Program-made: the position numbers and the translations under genes
Source: Acanthochromis polyacanthus
Lineage: Eukaryota; Chordata; Actinopteri; Pomacentridae
Direction: 5' to 3'
Length of the DNA: 64,000 bases
Assembly: GCF_021347895.1 (NCBI RefSeq)
Contig: NC_067126.1
Coordinates: 30,950,482 to 31,014,481 of the forward strand
Shown: positions 1 to 17,800 of the stretch, one piece after another
How the letters are laid out: each line of letters begins with the position of its first letter
How positions within the stretch are numbered: position 1 is the first letter of the stretch
The notes under the pieces: model-generated
Database searches by the model: none
Told to the model about the DNA's origin: nothing
Seen by the model: the letters and a program-made list of their open reading frames with translations, nothing else

Positions 1-760
1 ACTTGCTCCAGATTCTACACTACACAATGGCAAGTTATAAGAGTATGGAGTATTTCAGCCACACATATGAAACCCTGGTCGTCTGTGTTGTAGAGAGTGT
101 GCTACATTGTCATGATGGAAATGCTCAGCCATGGCACTGACTGTTTAATTTGCTCATGATGTGTCAAATGTAAAAATAAGAGTAGCATGTAAAAAAAAGA
201 CAAAATGTGTATAGCAATGAGGCAAAAAATGTCAACTTTCAATGGAGGGGCTCTTTAACAATTATATTCAGCAAATTTAAGGTCCACATTTTCCTTCTTC
301 TTGGTTTTAACAAAAGAAATCTTTCCAAGCAGTCAAAGTAACTAATTTAGGCTATCTAAATAGTGTGACTCCAAGACTATTAATGGGAGTCTTGAACAAC
401 CAGACAAGAGTTGTCCCCGTTCTTCTCATTCAGCCGACACAGCACAAGTGAAGTAGGAGCTAGAATGCTCATGGGATATGATTTTTGCATTTTCTCTACA
501 CACTTGCATGGCCCATTTACTCAGTCTTGTAAAATTGACTATTTCCTTAAAAGCGGTAATAATCCCTTTCAATAAAGTAAATGTCACATCAATTTACTTT
601 AAAACAACTGAAGTGCCAGCTTCAAAGAAATGATTACAAAAGGAGATACGGAATTATTCAGGAGACATTAATGGTCTCACGTACTCTAAGTCCAGTTTCA
701 TTTATGATACACAAACAAATGGAAACATGTAATAGCACAACAGCATTGCGTTCAACAAAC
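1..760 (-). other. STK39 intron 5 (partial), no gene seen
   Basis: This stretch lies 3' of the last STK39 exon visible in the window, whose donor is at 760-759. The next exon, which should open with the DFG motif of the kinase, lies beyond the left edge. The sequence is AT-rich and I see no exon, RNA gene or recognisable mobile element in it. Confidence 0.6.
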
Positions 761-5658
<4,898 letters not shown>

Positions 5659-6208
5659 GATGATGATGATGATGATGCGCTAGTTAGCAGCGTCTCCCTC
5701 CGAATGCCGGAGACACGGAGAGAGAGACACAGTCCAGTTTGACCTCCCCTCCTCGGTACAAGTGTCAGCTGGCAGCCACAGCACAACTACCGCCGCCTCC
5801 ACCGAGCGCAACCCGGAAAATAACGGACCACAGGCGTGCGCGCGCACACAGACACACACACACACACACGCACCCCGCGCACGCGCTCACTACGATACGA
5901 GCAGGTTGATGTTTGAACACACAGACACAGGAAGGCATCTGATAAAAGCTCTATTAATCATCTGAGAGCACTGACATGTGTTTAAAACTCTGCTGGTCAC
6001 AGCTTAACTACATTATCTTTTAGTTATTAATAAGGTAGTTTGTTATAAAGCAGTTTATTTTATTTATTTGTTATTATTATTATTATCAGAGAGGAGCGCG
6101 TCAGAGTGTTGGTGACACGTATGTGTGACGGTGTAATGTCACATGCAGTCAGTCATAGTGACGCTGCTCACTATGACCAGCAGGTGGAGCTGTCACTCCT
6201 CTGTACAC

Positions 6209-6324
<116 letters not shown>

Positions 6325-7529
6325 CCCAAGTTCGTTCCGATCTCTTGTAAAATAAAATGTGCTGTATTCAAACACAGCTCCAATACTGAGGTCCTTACAG
6401 ATTGAAGGGATTAAGCTCTGTCATGATAGATCTAACAACAAAATGCTATCAAAATTAGAACTTTTTTTATTACTTATCCACTCCCTCCAAAAGCAAAAGA
6501 GATGCAATTTGAAATAAGCAACAAAATATATCAAACTAATGAGTTTTTGATGTCTAAATTCAATTTAAATAAAGAAAACTGTGTCTTTTGTACGAGTATA
6601 AAACTTTTTTTTAAATGTGTGAACCTCTTTCATTTCTGGACAGCTCTACAAAGCTGTCAAAGGTTAACGAACATTGTATTCTCTCCACTCTCTGATTAAA
6701 TTGTATTATTTGGATCAGAAAATGATAATAAAGTGATTGAGTATTTAGTAAACATTCTGTTATTAGTGGGGAAGTTTTTCATTCATCGATGTAGGTATTT
6801 CAAAACTGAACTCATATTTAATCATTGGAAGAACGATTTTAGTTTAAACTCTAAATCTCTGAGATTAGTTAAAAACAAGCATGCATTTTGTTTTGTTTCA
6901 TTTGATTTTATTTATTTATTTTCATTTCTTTTTCTTGATTTACTTGGTGAACTCTATTGTGTCTAATATTTGCGGTGCATAGTGACCCTATATGAGGGAA
7001 AGATTTAAGTTATGGTATTTTTGTTGTATTATATTTTGTCTTGTTTATGACAGAAATCCTTCTGGTTCAATCTGAACTGTTTGAGTAAATGGTGAAAATG
7101 CCCTATTTTTGTATTGTGTTGCACTTTTTCAATGAAAAAAAGAAAGAACTGAATTAACTTCAAAACGTTGGAGCTACACTGATTACACAGCTGATCACGG
7201 GGAGATAAGACTGTCACCTGTTTATATTCATTATTCACTAAAATCACCTTGAACAATTGCCCCTCTTTGTGTTTCGGTGTAAATTATTGAATATCTTTAG
7301 GGTATGAACAAATAATATGATATATTGAGCATATCTGAACTATTCATGTTTTTGAACATTTGACAAGAAAAGAATTATTAAATAATGATTTTATGTTGTG
7401 CTTTATCTTATGTTTAGTTTCTAATGTGAGTCTACTTTCATAGTATGTACCACTCAGGCAGAAAAAATGGAAAATTGTGGAGTTTAACTATTCAAATTAG
7501 TCAGGAAAACAGATATAATATATATTGTT

Positions 7530-7860
7530 CAAAGGTCTTAATCTTGTTTTTAAACTAGTTAGGTAATTTTATATGACAAATTACATTGTAGGGTCTTCAC
7601 CTTAATATTTAACAAATTAGGTTGATTTAAATGATAAATAGTATTGGAGGGTTTTAAGCTAAACATTTAAACTAGTCAGGTAAATTTACATAATAAATAA
7701 TGTTGTATAGTTTTAATCTCAATATTTAAATCAGGCACATAAATTTGTAATCGGCCTACATGTGATATTATAGGCTCTTAACCTTAATATATAAATTGGT
7801 CCTGTAATTACATGTAATAAATAATATCGTACCTTAATATATAAATTTCTCAAGTAACTT
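7530..7860. repeat. AT-rich minisatellite, about 59-bp unit, about 6 copies
   Basis: Degenerate tandem repeat whose units begin near 'gggtcttaatcttaatattt' and run through versions of 'aattagtcaggtaatttata' and 'taaataatattgta'. Unit starts are close to 7533, 7591, 7649, 7708, 7772 and 7828. The same unit occurs in CERS6 intron 4 near 16.07-16.27 kb. Confidence 0.75.
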
Positions 7861-7978
7861 AAATCTCTGTGGTAAAGCACTTTGGGTCAATGTCTGTTGT
7901 TCAAAATAGTAAAGTTTATTATAAAAACCATAAAATAAAATGATTTAAGTTAAGCTTAAAGCAATTTTGGGTATGGTA

Positions 7979-8053
7979 GTTAGCCTAATAGCATAGTTGC
8001 CTAAGTCATGAAGGCCAAAAAATGACTTAGGCAAATTATGCTATTAGGCTAAC
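7979..8053. repeat. Near-perfect inverted repeat (hairpin), 31/32-bp arms
   Basis: Left arm 7979-8009 and right arm 8022-8053 are reverse complements apart from a one-base bulge and one mismatch. They are separated by a 12-base loop. The arms begin 'gttagcctaatagcat' and end 'gcctaagtcat'. It sits in the AT-rich part between STK39 and CERS6. It could be a short fold-back mobile element or a hairpin-forming transcript, and nothing here decides between them. Confidence 0.85.
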
Positions 8054-8620
8054 TGTGCTTTGATGTACTACTTAATATTTTATTATACCTTAATGATGTA
8101 TATATTTGATACAATAGATGTCCAAAGGTGTTATCTATCTGTATACTCAAATAATAATAAAAGCACTTTCCTTTCACTAAGAAGATAGAATAACGTGTCA
8201 CGTTGCAGTTTTAAATGCCAGGTTTCCACACAGATCACTGCATTCAAACTGTCAGTAGGTGGCAGAGTTCACAAAGCACGTTCTAGGTTGTTGCTACAGT
8301 GCTGCTATAATAATTACATTTTTATTTCCCTGTGTATCTAAAACAGTTGAAACATCATTTCAGTGAGTTTGATGTAATCACTTATTTTAGAGGGAAGCTC
8401 ACCTGGAGGACAGATTTAGTCGGATTTTACCAAAAACACAACAGCACGTGAAACCAGAGCGATGACTACAAAAAAAAAAAAAAAGAAGAAGACTCGAGTG
8501 TTATTCAGTTCAGGAAGAAACTGTGTCTGGTAGTGTGTCACAGAAAGTGCTGTCCCTCCGTGGTGTCGTGGTGTAACCGGCAGAACGTGCACGGACCGTA
8601 TTACATGACATTTCAACGCA

Positions 8621-8628
8621 CCAATCAG
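8621..8628 (+). promoter_or_regulatory. CCAAT box upstream of CERS6
   Basis: CCAATCAG lies about 190 bases upstream of the CERS6 start codon in a GC-richer stretch. This spacing suits an NF-Y site in a promoter without a TATA box. The assignment rests on motif and position only. Confidence 0.4.
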
Positions 8629-8813
8629 CCGCTGCGGAGCTGATTGAGTCTACTTCCCTACACTGGAATAGCTGAGGGGAAACGGACGGACGGCACACAG
8701 ATATCTCATCATCAGCCCAGTCTGAGCGCTCAGATCGCCTGTGAGAGAGCTCGGAGATCCAGCGAGCCATTGATTCCTCTTTCGACCCGGTCACAGTGTC
8801 TGCTGCAGGGGAG

Positions 8814-11800
8814 ATGGCCGGTATTCTGGCGTGGTTTTGGAACGAGAGGTTCTGGCTCCCCCACAATGTAACCTGGGCTGACTTAAAAAACACAGATGAG
8901 GCAACGTTCCCGCAAGCCGAGGATCTGTATCTGGCGTGTCCTTTAGCATTCTGCATCTTTATGATCCGGCTCGTTTTCGAAAGGTGGGTCGGAGCACATG
9001 CGATCATCCGGGCGGCTGTTCGTGTCGATGAAATATCCCGGCGTTATGATGCAGCACGCCCCGCTGTCCGTGGTAGTCGGTGTGCTGCCTTGAACAATGG
9101 CATCTTATCTGGTTAGCCCACAAATCAGCCGGGGTCGATCATCCTTCTTTCTGCAGGCCTGTCTGCATTTGATGCATCTGTCAGTGGACCCACCGTGCAG
9201 CCAGCTTGCCGTCGCTGGTGCTGCTCTCTCTTAACCCAGAGACACGTTTCAGCAGAACGGGCTCCTTTTCACTGATCTTAGCGGCTTTTGTCCAGCTGTG
9301 CATGTAGCATCACCAGAGCTGTTACTGCACAGTGAGGCACACAGCCATGGTGGTCACAGCCTGTCATACATGCGTGGGTCAGGAGCCTCTTTAGGAAGTA
9401 GTGAGTGAGGCCTTGCATTTCCCCACTTCAGTCAGGAAGAAAGAAAGTGAGACTAAGCCTTGATGCTTCATGGGCTGCTGCTGAATTCATGAAATATAAT
9501 ATGCAAGGGATGTTATATTGCTGTTTATATTACATTACTACTTTTTAACCAAATAGTAAGACTCAAATGTTCAAAATATAACATAAAATGTCTCTCAAAT
9601 TCATATTTTCAGTGTTTTTCCACCTGTGTTTGACCAAAACACATCCAGGTAGAATAAAAGCCAACAGATGTCCAGGTGCAGCTAACTATTACCCAGCACC
9701 TGGACAGACCGAATAGATATGCATGTATGCAACACCTAATGCCACGTGGCTGACTCCTAAAGGGAGGTTTTGATATTAATTGGTGTCATGATCTGTTAAT
9801 TGCAGGTTTATCGCGAGACCATGTGCCATGGGCCTGAAGATCCAAGCCAACGGGCCACAGAAAGCACAACCCAATGCTATCCTGGAGAAGGTTTTCACTG
9901 CTATAACCAAGGTGGGGCATGAGTTCTAATCTTTGCACCTTCATAATTTGTACTGCGGTGACAGATCCATCTCACAAAGTGTGTAATTCTCCCGCCAGCA
10001 TCCAGATGAGAAGAGGCTGGAGGGTCTGTCCAAGCAGCTCGACTGGGACGTGAGAACCATCCAGCGCTGGTTCAGACAACGACGCAACCAGGAGAAGCCC
10101 AGCACTCTCGCCCGATTCTGTGAAAGCATGTAAGAAACACTCCGTTAAACACCACCACACTTTCCTGACTTTGCTGCAGAGCATTTTCCTCATCCACTTT
10201 TCTGAAAATCAACTTTTAATTCATTTAGGCGATCCATTACAGCGGCATGTACGCTGCTGCTTCATTGTGGATTTTAGTAATGCTGTTGTTCTGAGTGAAG
10301 ACTGATTTCAAAATGCATTACCACTCATCAATATCACACCTCTGACAGTAGTAAAAGCAGGCATGATAGATAATTTTATCCTCGCAAGCTGGTTCAAGTT
10401 CATTTTCATACTTTATGGAAGTAGAGAGTCACAAAAACAGCACAGGCAAATTAAGGCCTTTTTTATACATGTGGTGAATAATAGCTATTACAGTTTCTCA
10501 GAACCCTTAATGGGGACTACATGGTGCTTATTTTGTCTAATAAATAACCCAAAACCCCAGAGACTTTAAGTTTACAGTGTTACTAAAAAAAAGAGAAGTC
10601 AACAAATCCTCTCATGTGAGAAACTGATACCAGTCAATGTCTGAGAAATTGTTGAAATATTCGTGGCAAATTAATTTTATGCCTACTAACAAATCATTTA
10701 ATCTCAAGTAGTAGCAGAGACCCTGCTACGGTCCTCTATCTGCGACTACGGTGCCACTCCAGCATTGGTTAACCATTGCTGTGTATTACATGGCTTGTAG
10801 AGATTGCAACATAAACGCTGGTGCTGCTGTGGGATAATAGTCAGTGTGTCCCAATGCGAACCAACAAACCCACTCAGTCTGTAATAGAGAACTGGCTAAT
10901 CTGCAGCAAAGCATTTGCCATCAGGGAGATTGTAGTTACTTAGCAGTGTGATGTTAAAGACCAACGAGCGAGTGTCGCTGTCAGAGCAGAGTCATGTCTG
11001 ACACCAGTAGAGCAAATCTGGCAGTTTGAGACACAGGGAGCCTCACATCCTCTGATCCGCCTGAGGCTGCTGTTCACTCGGGAGAACACTGCCGGCTGAT
11101 TAGACCGCTGGACTCCCATTACAACCTCAGAGAGGAGTCTGAAATAAACAAACATGAGAAAAAGATGCTGGGTTCGTGCTCTTTCTGGAATATGTATGGG
11201 GCTTTTTGAACATGCTTCGCTTTGTGCCAGACGCCGTTATCTGCATTCAGCATAAGTGACAGCAGACAACACTGCAATAGTTTGTCCAGGTTGGTCTGTC
11301 TCAGTTGCCTACAGTGCAGTTCTCCAAACGGAGCTGGCCTCCGTCCTTCCAGCAGTGATTGAGCTCTAATTAGGCCCTCATGCACAGCTGTTGCAGACTG
11401 ATAGGATTCTTTGTCTCTCCGTTGTCAGGACAGCTGATCTGTTGTCTATTCTTTTCATTATGCAAACAGAGAGTATGTAGCAAACGCATTTGCTGTGAAA
11501 ATAATGAAGACTCTGCATGGACTTTATTTACCAGCTATTGTTACAGACTCTCTTTGAAAAAAAGAAGTCGGCCAATCAAGTTCAACATTGATTTTTTTTT
11601 AGCAAGAAATCTACAGTAGCTTGATTCTTGAGAAATTACTAGTTAATAGTTTTTGCCGTGTAGAGTCCTTCCTGTGACTGAGGCAGGAGGACGCTTTCAT
11701 GTCCGCAACAGCCTCACTTGTCTGATCTCATTTTCTTCCATCGTCCCTCTTTTCTGCTTTTACTGAGAACAAAAAAACTATCACAAGCGAAGCAATTCCC

Positions 11801-14800
11801 ACGTTTTTCAAGGCACAGATTTAAATGTTACTTATATAGTTACTATTTTTGTCCTGTAATGTCTATTTTTAGCTTCACTTAATATTTGATGTATGCTAGA
11901 ATGGAGTAGTGACTTAAGTTTTTTAAACTTCTGTACGACATAACTGAATATTACAATAATGAATCTTTTAAGGAACAGTTTTCACTTTTTATTTTAAATA
12001 CACAGACTGATAAATGCATTTTTATGCGGACGCTGAACATGAAGCTGCTGCCATTAGTTGTTCAGATGAGCTCAGCACAAAGACTTCTTGCTTTGGTTAA
12101 AGGAAACAAAATTTAGCCACTATATTTGAATCCATATTTACTCGACAGACTCAAAAGTGATTGAAATTCTCATTTTTGTGGAGCACACAAGATGTTAAAA
12201 TGTTCTTTTATGTTTATAGCTGCTTATGAGGTGAATAGTAATTGCAGTCAAGCCTCCTTTTAGTTCTGCCACTCTTCCAGCTACCCATGATTTCTTATTT
12301 TTGTTGGATTGGAAAAAAAAGAAAGCTTCAAACATGAATTTATGCTTTTACACTCCACAGAAACCCACCAATAATAGCAGCTGAGACTACCAGTATCCTC
12401 ATTACTGCTCTTCCTCTTACCGATGCGTAGGTGTATGATTTTCATACCTTTCACAACGAACACACCTCCCCAGAAGCAGCTCGCCAGACACGAAGCTGAC
12501 AAGTAAAAAAGCACGTTTGTGCTCAGCAGATGCTTATAGGACAGCTGAGAGATGAGCCATTTACATTTGTTCTTGAGAGAGGACAACCACACCCGTTTTT
12601 TTTCCTTCGATTACTCACCGTCTCCTGGCAGCACATTGGAATAACTGGCTGTTAATAAGCTTTTGATAGTAATTAAATCAAAGGAGGTAAATGCATAAAA
12701 AAGGCAGAAGAGACAGATACTAGCACCTGAGGAGTAACAGAGGTGTTACTGCTGATTTTACAGCACAGAAGGAACCAGGCTTCCTCACAGCTGAATTTTG
12801 ATAAAGCCAGAGCGTCATAGCTAATTGTCATGTCGAACCATTCGAATGCAAAGAGTTGCAGCCAGCTGGTGCTCAGACTTCCCACCTGGAGAAGTGACAA
12901 AGTTAAATGGAATGAGCCAGCATGACCTGCTTTTGATTATTTTATTCCATCGCTAGGTGCTATGCTCAGAATAAAGCCAGCCTCATTATTTAGTTTCTGA
13001 TCGAATCAAAGTTCCCCCCTGAAATTAGTTCTACCCTCAAGCAACGTCCTGCCTAAACAGATACTTTTGGTTTCATAGGGATCTGTCCGAATTTAAAAAC
13101 CACATTTTCATCTCACATCCTGAACAATTTTACGGATGTCTGATCAAACATTGAGAAAGGAGGGTGTTGTGTCATAACACATTGCATACTCCTACTGGGT
13201 CACACAGACTACAGCTTGTACTTTCTTTACAGGATAGTTAAAATAATACCCATACATATACTTAAACGTGTTTCTCACAGTTATTACAAAGAACAAATTC
13301 ATTAAACATGTAATTGGCCTGTTGCTGTTACACTAAATGCAGCATGTAAACAGTACTTCTTTGATAACCAAATGAAAAACATGTCTGTTTTCTCGTCAGC
13401 CAATCGTTATCAACGCTGCATCTGAAAAAGTGCAACACATAACGACAGAACCCATCTGTGACTGGCTTCAGAATATAAAAAAATCTATTCAAGAGAAGCA
13501 GTTGTGAGTCATTGTGATTGTACATATATAGCAGCAATTCAACAACACTTGAAAAAGACTCTTGCGGGCCTGATGAACCAGTTGCCATGCAACAGTGTTT
13601 ACTGTGTGCCAGGTAGACTCGTCCAGTTAATTTGGTTTTACAATAGTGTTGATCAAGCACAAAAAGCAGTTAATGACGGCTTCCATGGGCCACGTGTTGA
13701 CATGGTAGTCATGTCTCTAGTATTCATTAAAGAGTTCCATCTGAATATCATGAAAAAAAGCTCCACATAAAAGAGCTGGCTCTGCTGGATGTGACTGCGC
13801 TGAGAAGGTGGTGTGAATTTAGCCTGTTCTCTTTTCGACTCTTCGTGTCATGTTGAGTTTCGGGGCTGTGTCTGTCAAAATGTGTTTGATGTGAGGTCAG
13901 CTGAAACAACCACACTGCACAACCTTTAAAGTATGCAAAAGCTCGTCTCACATGACAGCCTATGCAGCTCCTGTCGCAGCCAGCATTTGATGTTTTCTTC
14001 CATGTCAGAAAATTGTTTTGTTGCTCTGTTTTGACACATGATTGTATGAAACCATGTTCAACAGTGGTTGTAACGTATAAATACACAGATTTTTGCACTG
14101 AGGCTGAGTACAAACAATAGTATTTTTATTATTAGGCCTGCAGTCTGTTGCCTTATTTGTGTTTTTTGTGTGCAGAAAGTCTAATGCACCTGCCATTATA
14201 TATGCACACCTCCCTGCTCAGCAAGTCTTTGATCAGGGACGTGTCAGCTGAATCAGTTCCTTCCCTGTAAGCTCAGCGTCAGAGCTCATGATCACTTGCC
14301 CTACCATTGTGTAGCTGTGGTTTCTGTAAATTATGTGCGGGGTTGTGTAAAGCACAGAGCAGGAAGGCTTGGCAGCGGACAGAGCGAGCATCTTTCCCAC
14401 CGGACCTCACCACTGTGAAGTCAGTGTTGTCCCATTTTAAGTGTTTCACCCCAGACTGCAGTGCTGGGACACTGAGAGGACCTCACACCACTTCAAATTT
14501 AGGATTATTACAGCTACATATTGTGCCACATTGTGTTGCACCGAGAGACAAAACTGCATCAATAATGTATAGTACAAGTTGTATCAACTTGGATATCCTC
14601 TCGTAGTGTTTATACTTTAGGATGCATTGTGATTGCATGACTTCAAGATACCATGCAGCTGCATTATCCTCGACAAAGTGGTCTGATTCAAGCACTTCTC
14701 CGTCTGATTTACTAATTGTTGTCCTTCATTTAAAGTGACAGCATAGACTCTTGGCTACATTCTGGATGAATAAATACAAGACAAAGGGAATCAAAGAAAA

Positions 14801-17800
14801 GTTCAAGTTATGTATCAAAAACAAAAAGTTAAGATTGTAAAGTAATCAATGGTTCTTTGCCTAAACAGGAGTAAACAAGTCAAGTGGTCCAGCTTATATT
14901 TATTATGTTTCTTATTGATTTCAGGTGGAGATTTACTTTCTATCTATACATATTCACCTACGGAGTGCGTTTCCTTAAAAAGGTAAGTGCGGCTGACAGA
15001 CAAATTAGTATCAGCCTTCTGCTATAACTGTTAAATTGAGTCTATGAGGTTTGAAGCAGCACATATGGAGGTAAATGGTTGTTGTGAGACTGAAAGCTAA
15101 AATGGCAATCCAAGCATAAGTGAGTCATGTTATAAAGGGTATGCGTAATAGCACATAAGGATCTCTTCAAAGGAAGGGGAAGCAGCAGACTGAGCAGAAT
15201 TCAGTCCTATTCTAACTAATGCCAACCATTCAGTCAGTTTAACATGAGGCTCTGAATGTTAACTACTGTCAGTATCCATCGTAGACCATATACAGTCTAT
15301 GGTATCCATATGTGCTGCTGTTGGGTGCCATTTTATTCCATGCAGGATATGGCATCTATCAGTGCTATATTACAAAAATCACTCAAAATAACTGACATGT
15401 TAGATGACGGTTAGAATAACTACCTGATGGTGTGTTTGTGTTTTGCAAAAATTACACAGCTAAAAAATTCCGTTAGATTAATTCTGTGTATCTAGTGGTT
15501 TCATCTGTGTCTGTTAAAAAAAGTGTTTTTTCATCAAAGTGCTGTGAATGCTGTGAGACTTCAGGATGCTAAGTGTTATTATTAATTGCCAGTTTTAAAA
15601 ATATCCTATTATTATAGCATTGCCCTATTATAAGATAATAATATTACATTTGGGTGATTTAAGGCCCTTTTGTTTGTTGTTTACAGTCAAAATAATGAGT
15701 TTATTTTCTAGCTATATTAAAAAAAAACAACTATCAAGACTCAGTGACAGAACTGTTAGTTTTATATAAACCAACAAAAAACACAGTTTTTGTTTGTAAA
15801 ATGCAAACCAATCAGTCGGTAGCTTTAGCACGCTAACCTGTCTGACAAACACTACAGAAATTGTGCATAATATTAGATATTTTTCATATTTAATGTTGTC
15901 TTTTAATTTTGTATGGTACTAACCATATTTTTTATATTAATAAGGTAATTTACTATAGTATGATAATACTGAGTGGCAAACGTTAGCTATAGCCTGCTAA
16001 CCTGTCTGACAAACACTACACAAACTGTGCGTCATATTGAATGTTTTTCATATTAAATGTTTTTTTTAATTTTGTAGGGTACTAATCTTAATTTTTAAAT
16101 TAATAAGGTAATTTAGTGGAGTATGATAATAGTGTAGTGTCTTAATCTTAATACTGAAATTAGTCAGACATTTATATAATAAATAATATTGTAGGGTCTT
16201 AACTTTACTTTTCAATTAGTCTGTCAAATTTGTATAATCAATAATATTATCAGGTCTTAAGTATAAAACTGAACCTTGCTAGATCAGTTTATCTAACCAA
16301 ATTCTCTGTTGGGAAAAACTTTGGCTAAACATATGTTGTTTTAAATATGCTATATAAGCAATAACTTGTGCTTTTTCTCTTTTGCCGTCACTCATTTGTA
16401 AACATTTGTGTCACTGTGCAGTCGTACACAGTTTGTAGTTAAGTTAAGGGGATCTAGATGATCAGAGCATTCCAGGTTCCAGTAAAAAGTTCATTCTCTG
16501 TTTAAAAAGTTTGAAATTCCCCTGAGGTTACTGACATCAGCGAACCACACTTGAGTGAGAGCTCAGTTTATGGTAACGATCTAGTTCACTAAATATCACT
16601 GAAATATGTGGCTGAGATGGTTTAATACATTTCATACATATATTCATGAAAATACATAAATTAACACATTCACCGCAATAATAGAGACGGAGTAGGAAAA
16701 ATCTCTTAGAGACACAAGTTGCATGACAAAGCACTTTGTGAAAATAGTTCAGCCCCTGGCAGTGGCTGCTGCAGGCCCCAGCCTCTGTGGGATTTATTAA
16801 TAGAGCCGGTCTGGAGATGAGTGCAGTAGAGGTAAACTCCGTTACAGTTATGGGTCACCATTTGCTTTTTGCACATTTTTTAGTATCATCATTGCCATTC
16901 CTCTTCTCATCCCAGCATCATTACTCAGAATTTACCAGGAAGATGAACGTCCCTTGGTTCCACTCCAGCTTCTTTTTATGGCAAAATGTGCACTGTGATG
17001 TAGCAATCATTCTATCATTCAAGGTCTCTGGAGTTCTCACTAAACTCTATCCTGCAGCTCTATCTTAGATTTAGTACTTCACTTGTTGATATATGATATT
17101 TTACATTCGATAATATGACATAGTTTATTTTGTGTAAGGTTAAAAAGTAAAGATTTTGAGTGAATATTTTCATTTTCTGCAGACTCCATGGCTGTGGAAC
17201 ACTAAAGAGTGCTGGTACAACTACCCTTACCAGGTAAACAACAGCTTTAGAAACATCAGTGTTCATGTATCCTCAGGAATCATGATCCAGCATGAATACA
17301 TTTATTCTAAAATATATTATTTTAACCCCAATGCTTTGTGTGTTTATGCAGCCACTGACTGTGGACATCCATTATTACTATATACTGGAGCTGTCTTTCT
17401 ACCTGTCGCTGCTCTTTTCCCAATTCACAGACATCAGGAGGAAGGTAGGAAAAACAAGTCACATCAAGACATAACCTCATGCTTTCCCAATAACATGAAT
17501 CATTAATAAAAGCTGCACTGCAAGTCGTTTTGTGTTGAGTTCAGAAAACTATGTTTATGCCACCGTAAGTAGCACTGTCACTATTCTCATCAGACTGTCC
17601 ATCTCTTCTGTAACTGTCACCAAGACTCTGTAATGTTTAGTCTATTTGCTTGCAAAATTGGCTTTCTGCCTCAGTGTATTCTCACTGATGTGTGAAATAA
17701 CAAAACATTGCGAGGGTAAAGAGGATTAACACTTCTTTATTCACAATATTCAAGAATTTGCATTCAAACTTTGGACCTTAGTTTGACTGAAGGCTTCCGT

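Larger units (their letters stand above)
14983..17182 (+). other. CERS6 intron 4, repeat-containing
   Basis: A 2.2-kb intron. Its middle (15.83-16.28 kb) holds a diverged tandem duplication and a minisatellite, listed separately. The remainder shows no gene or RNA feature that I can recognise. Confidence 0.55.

Noticed and set aside
8510..9007. 165-residue minus-strand open frame
   Set aside because: It is the antisense of the CERS6 promoter and first exon. No splice or family support.
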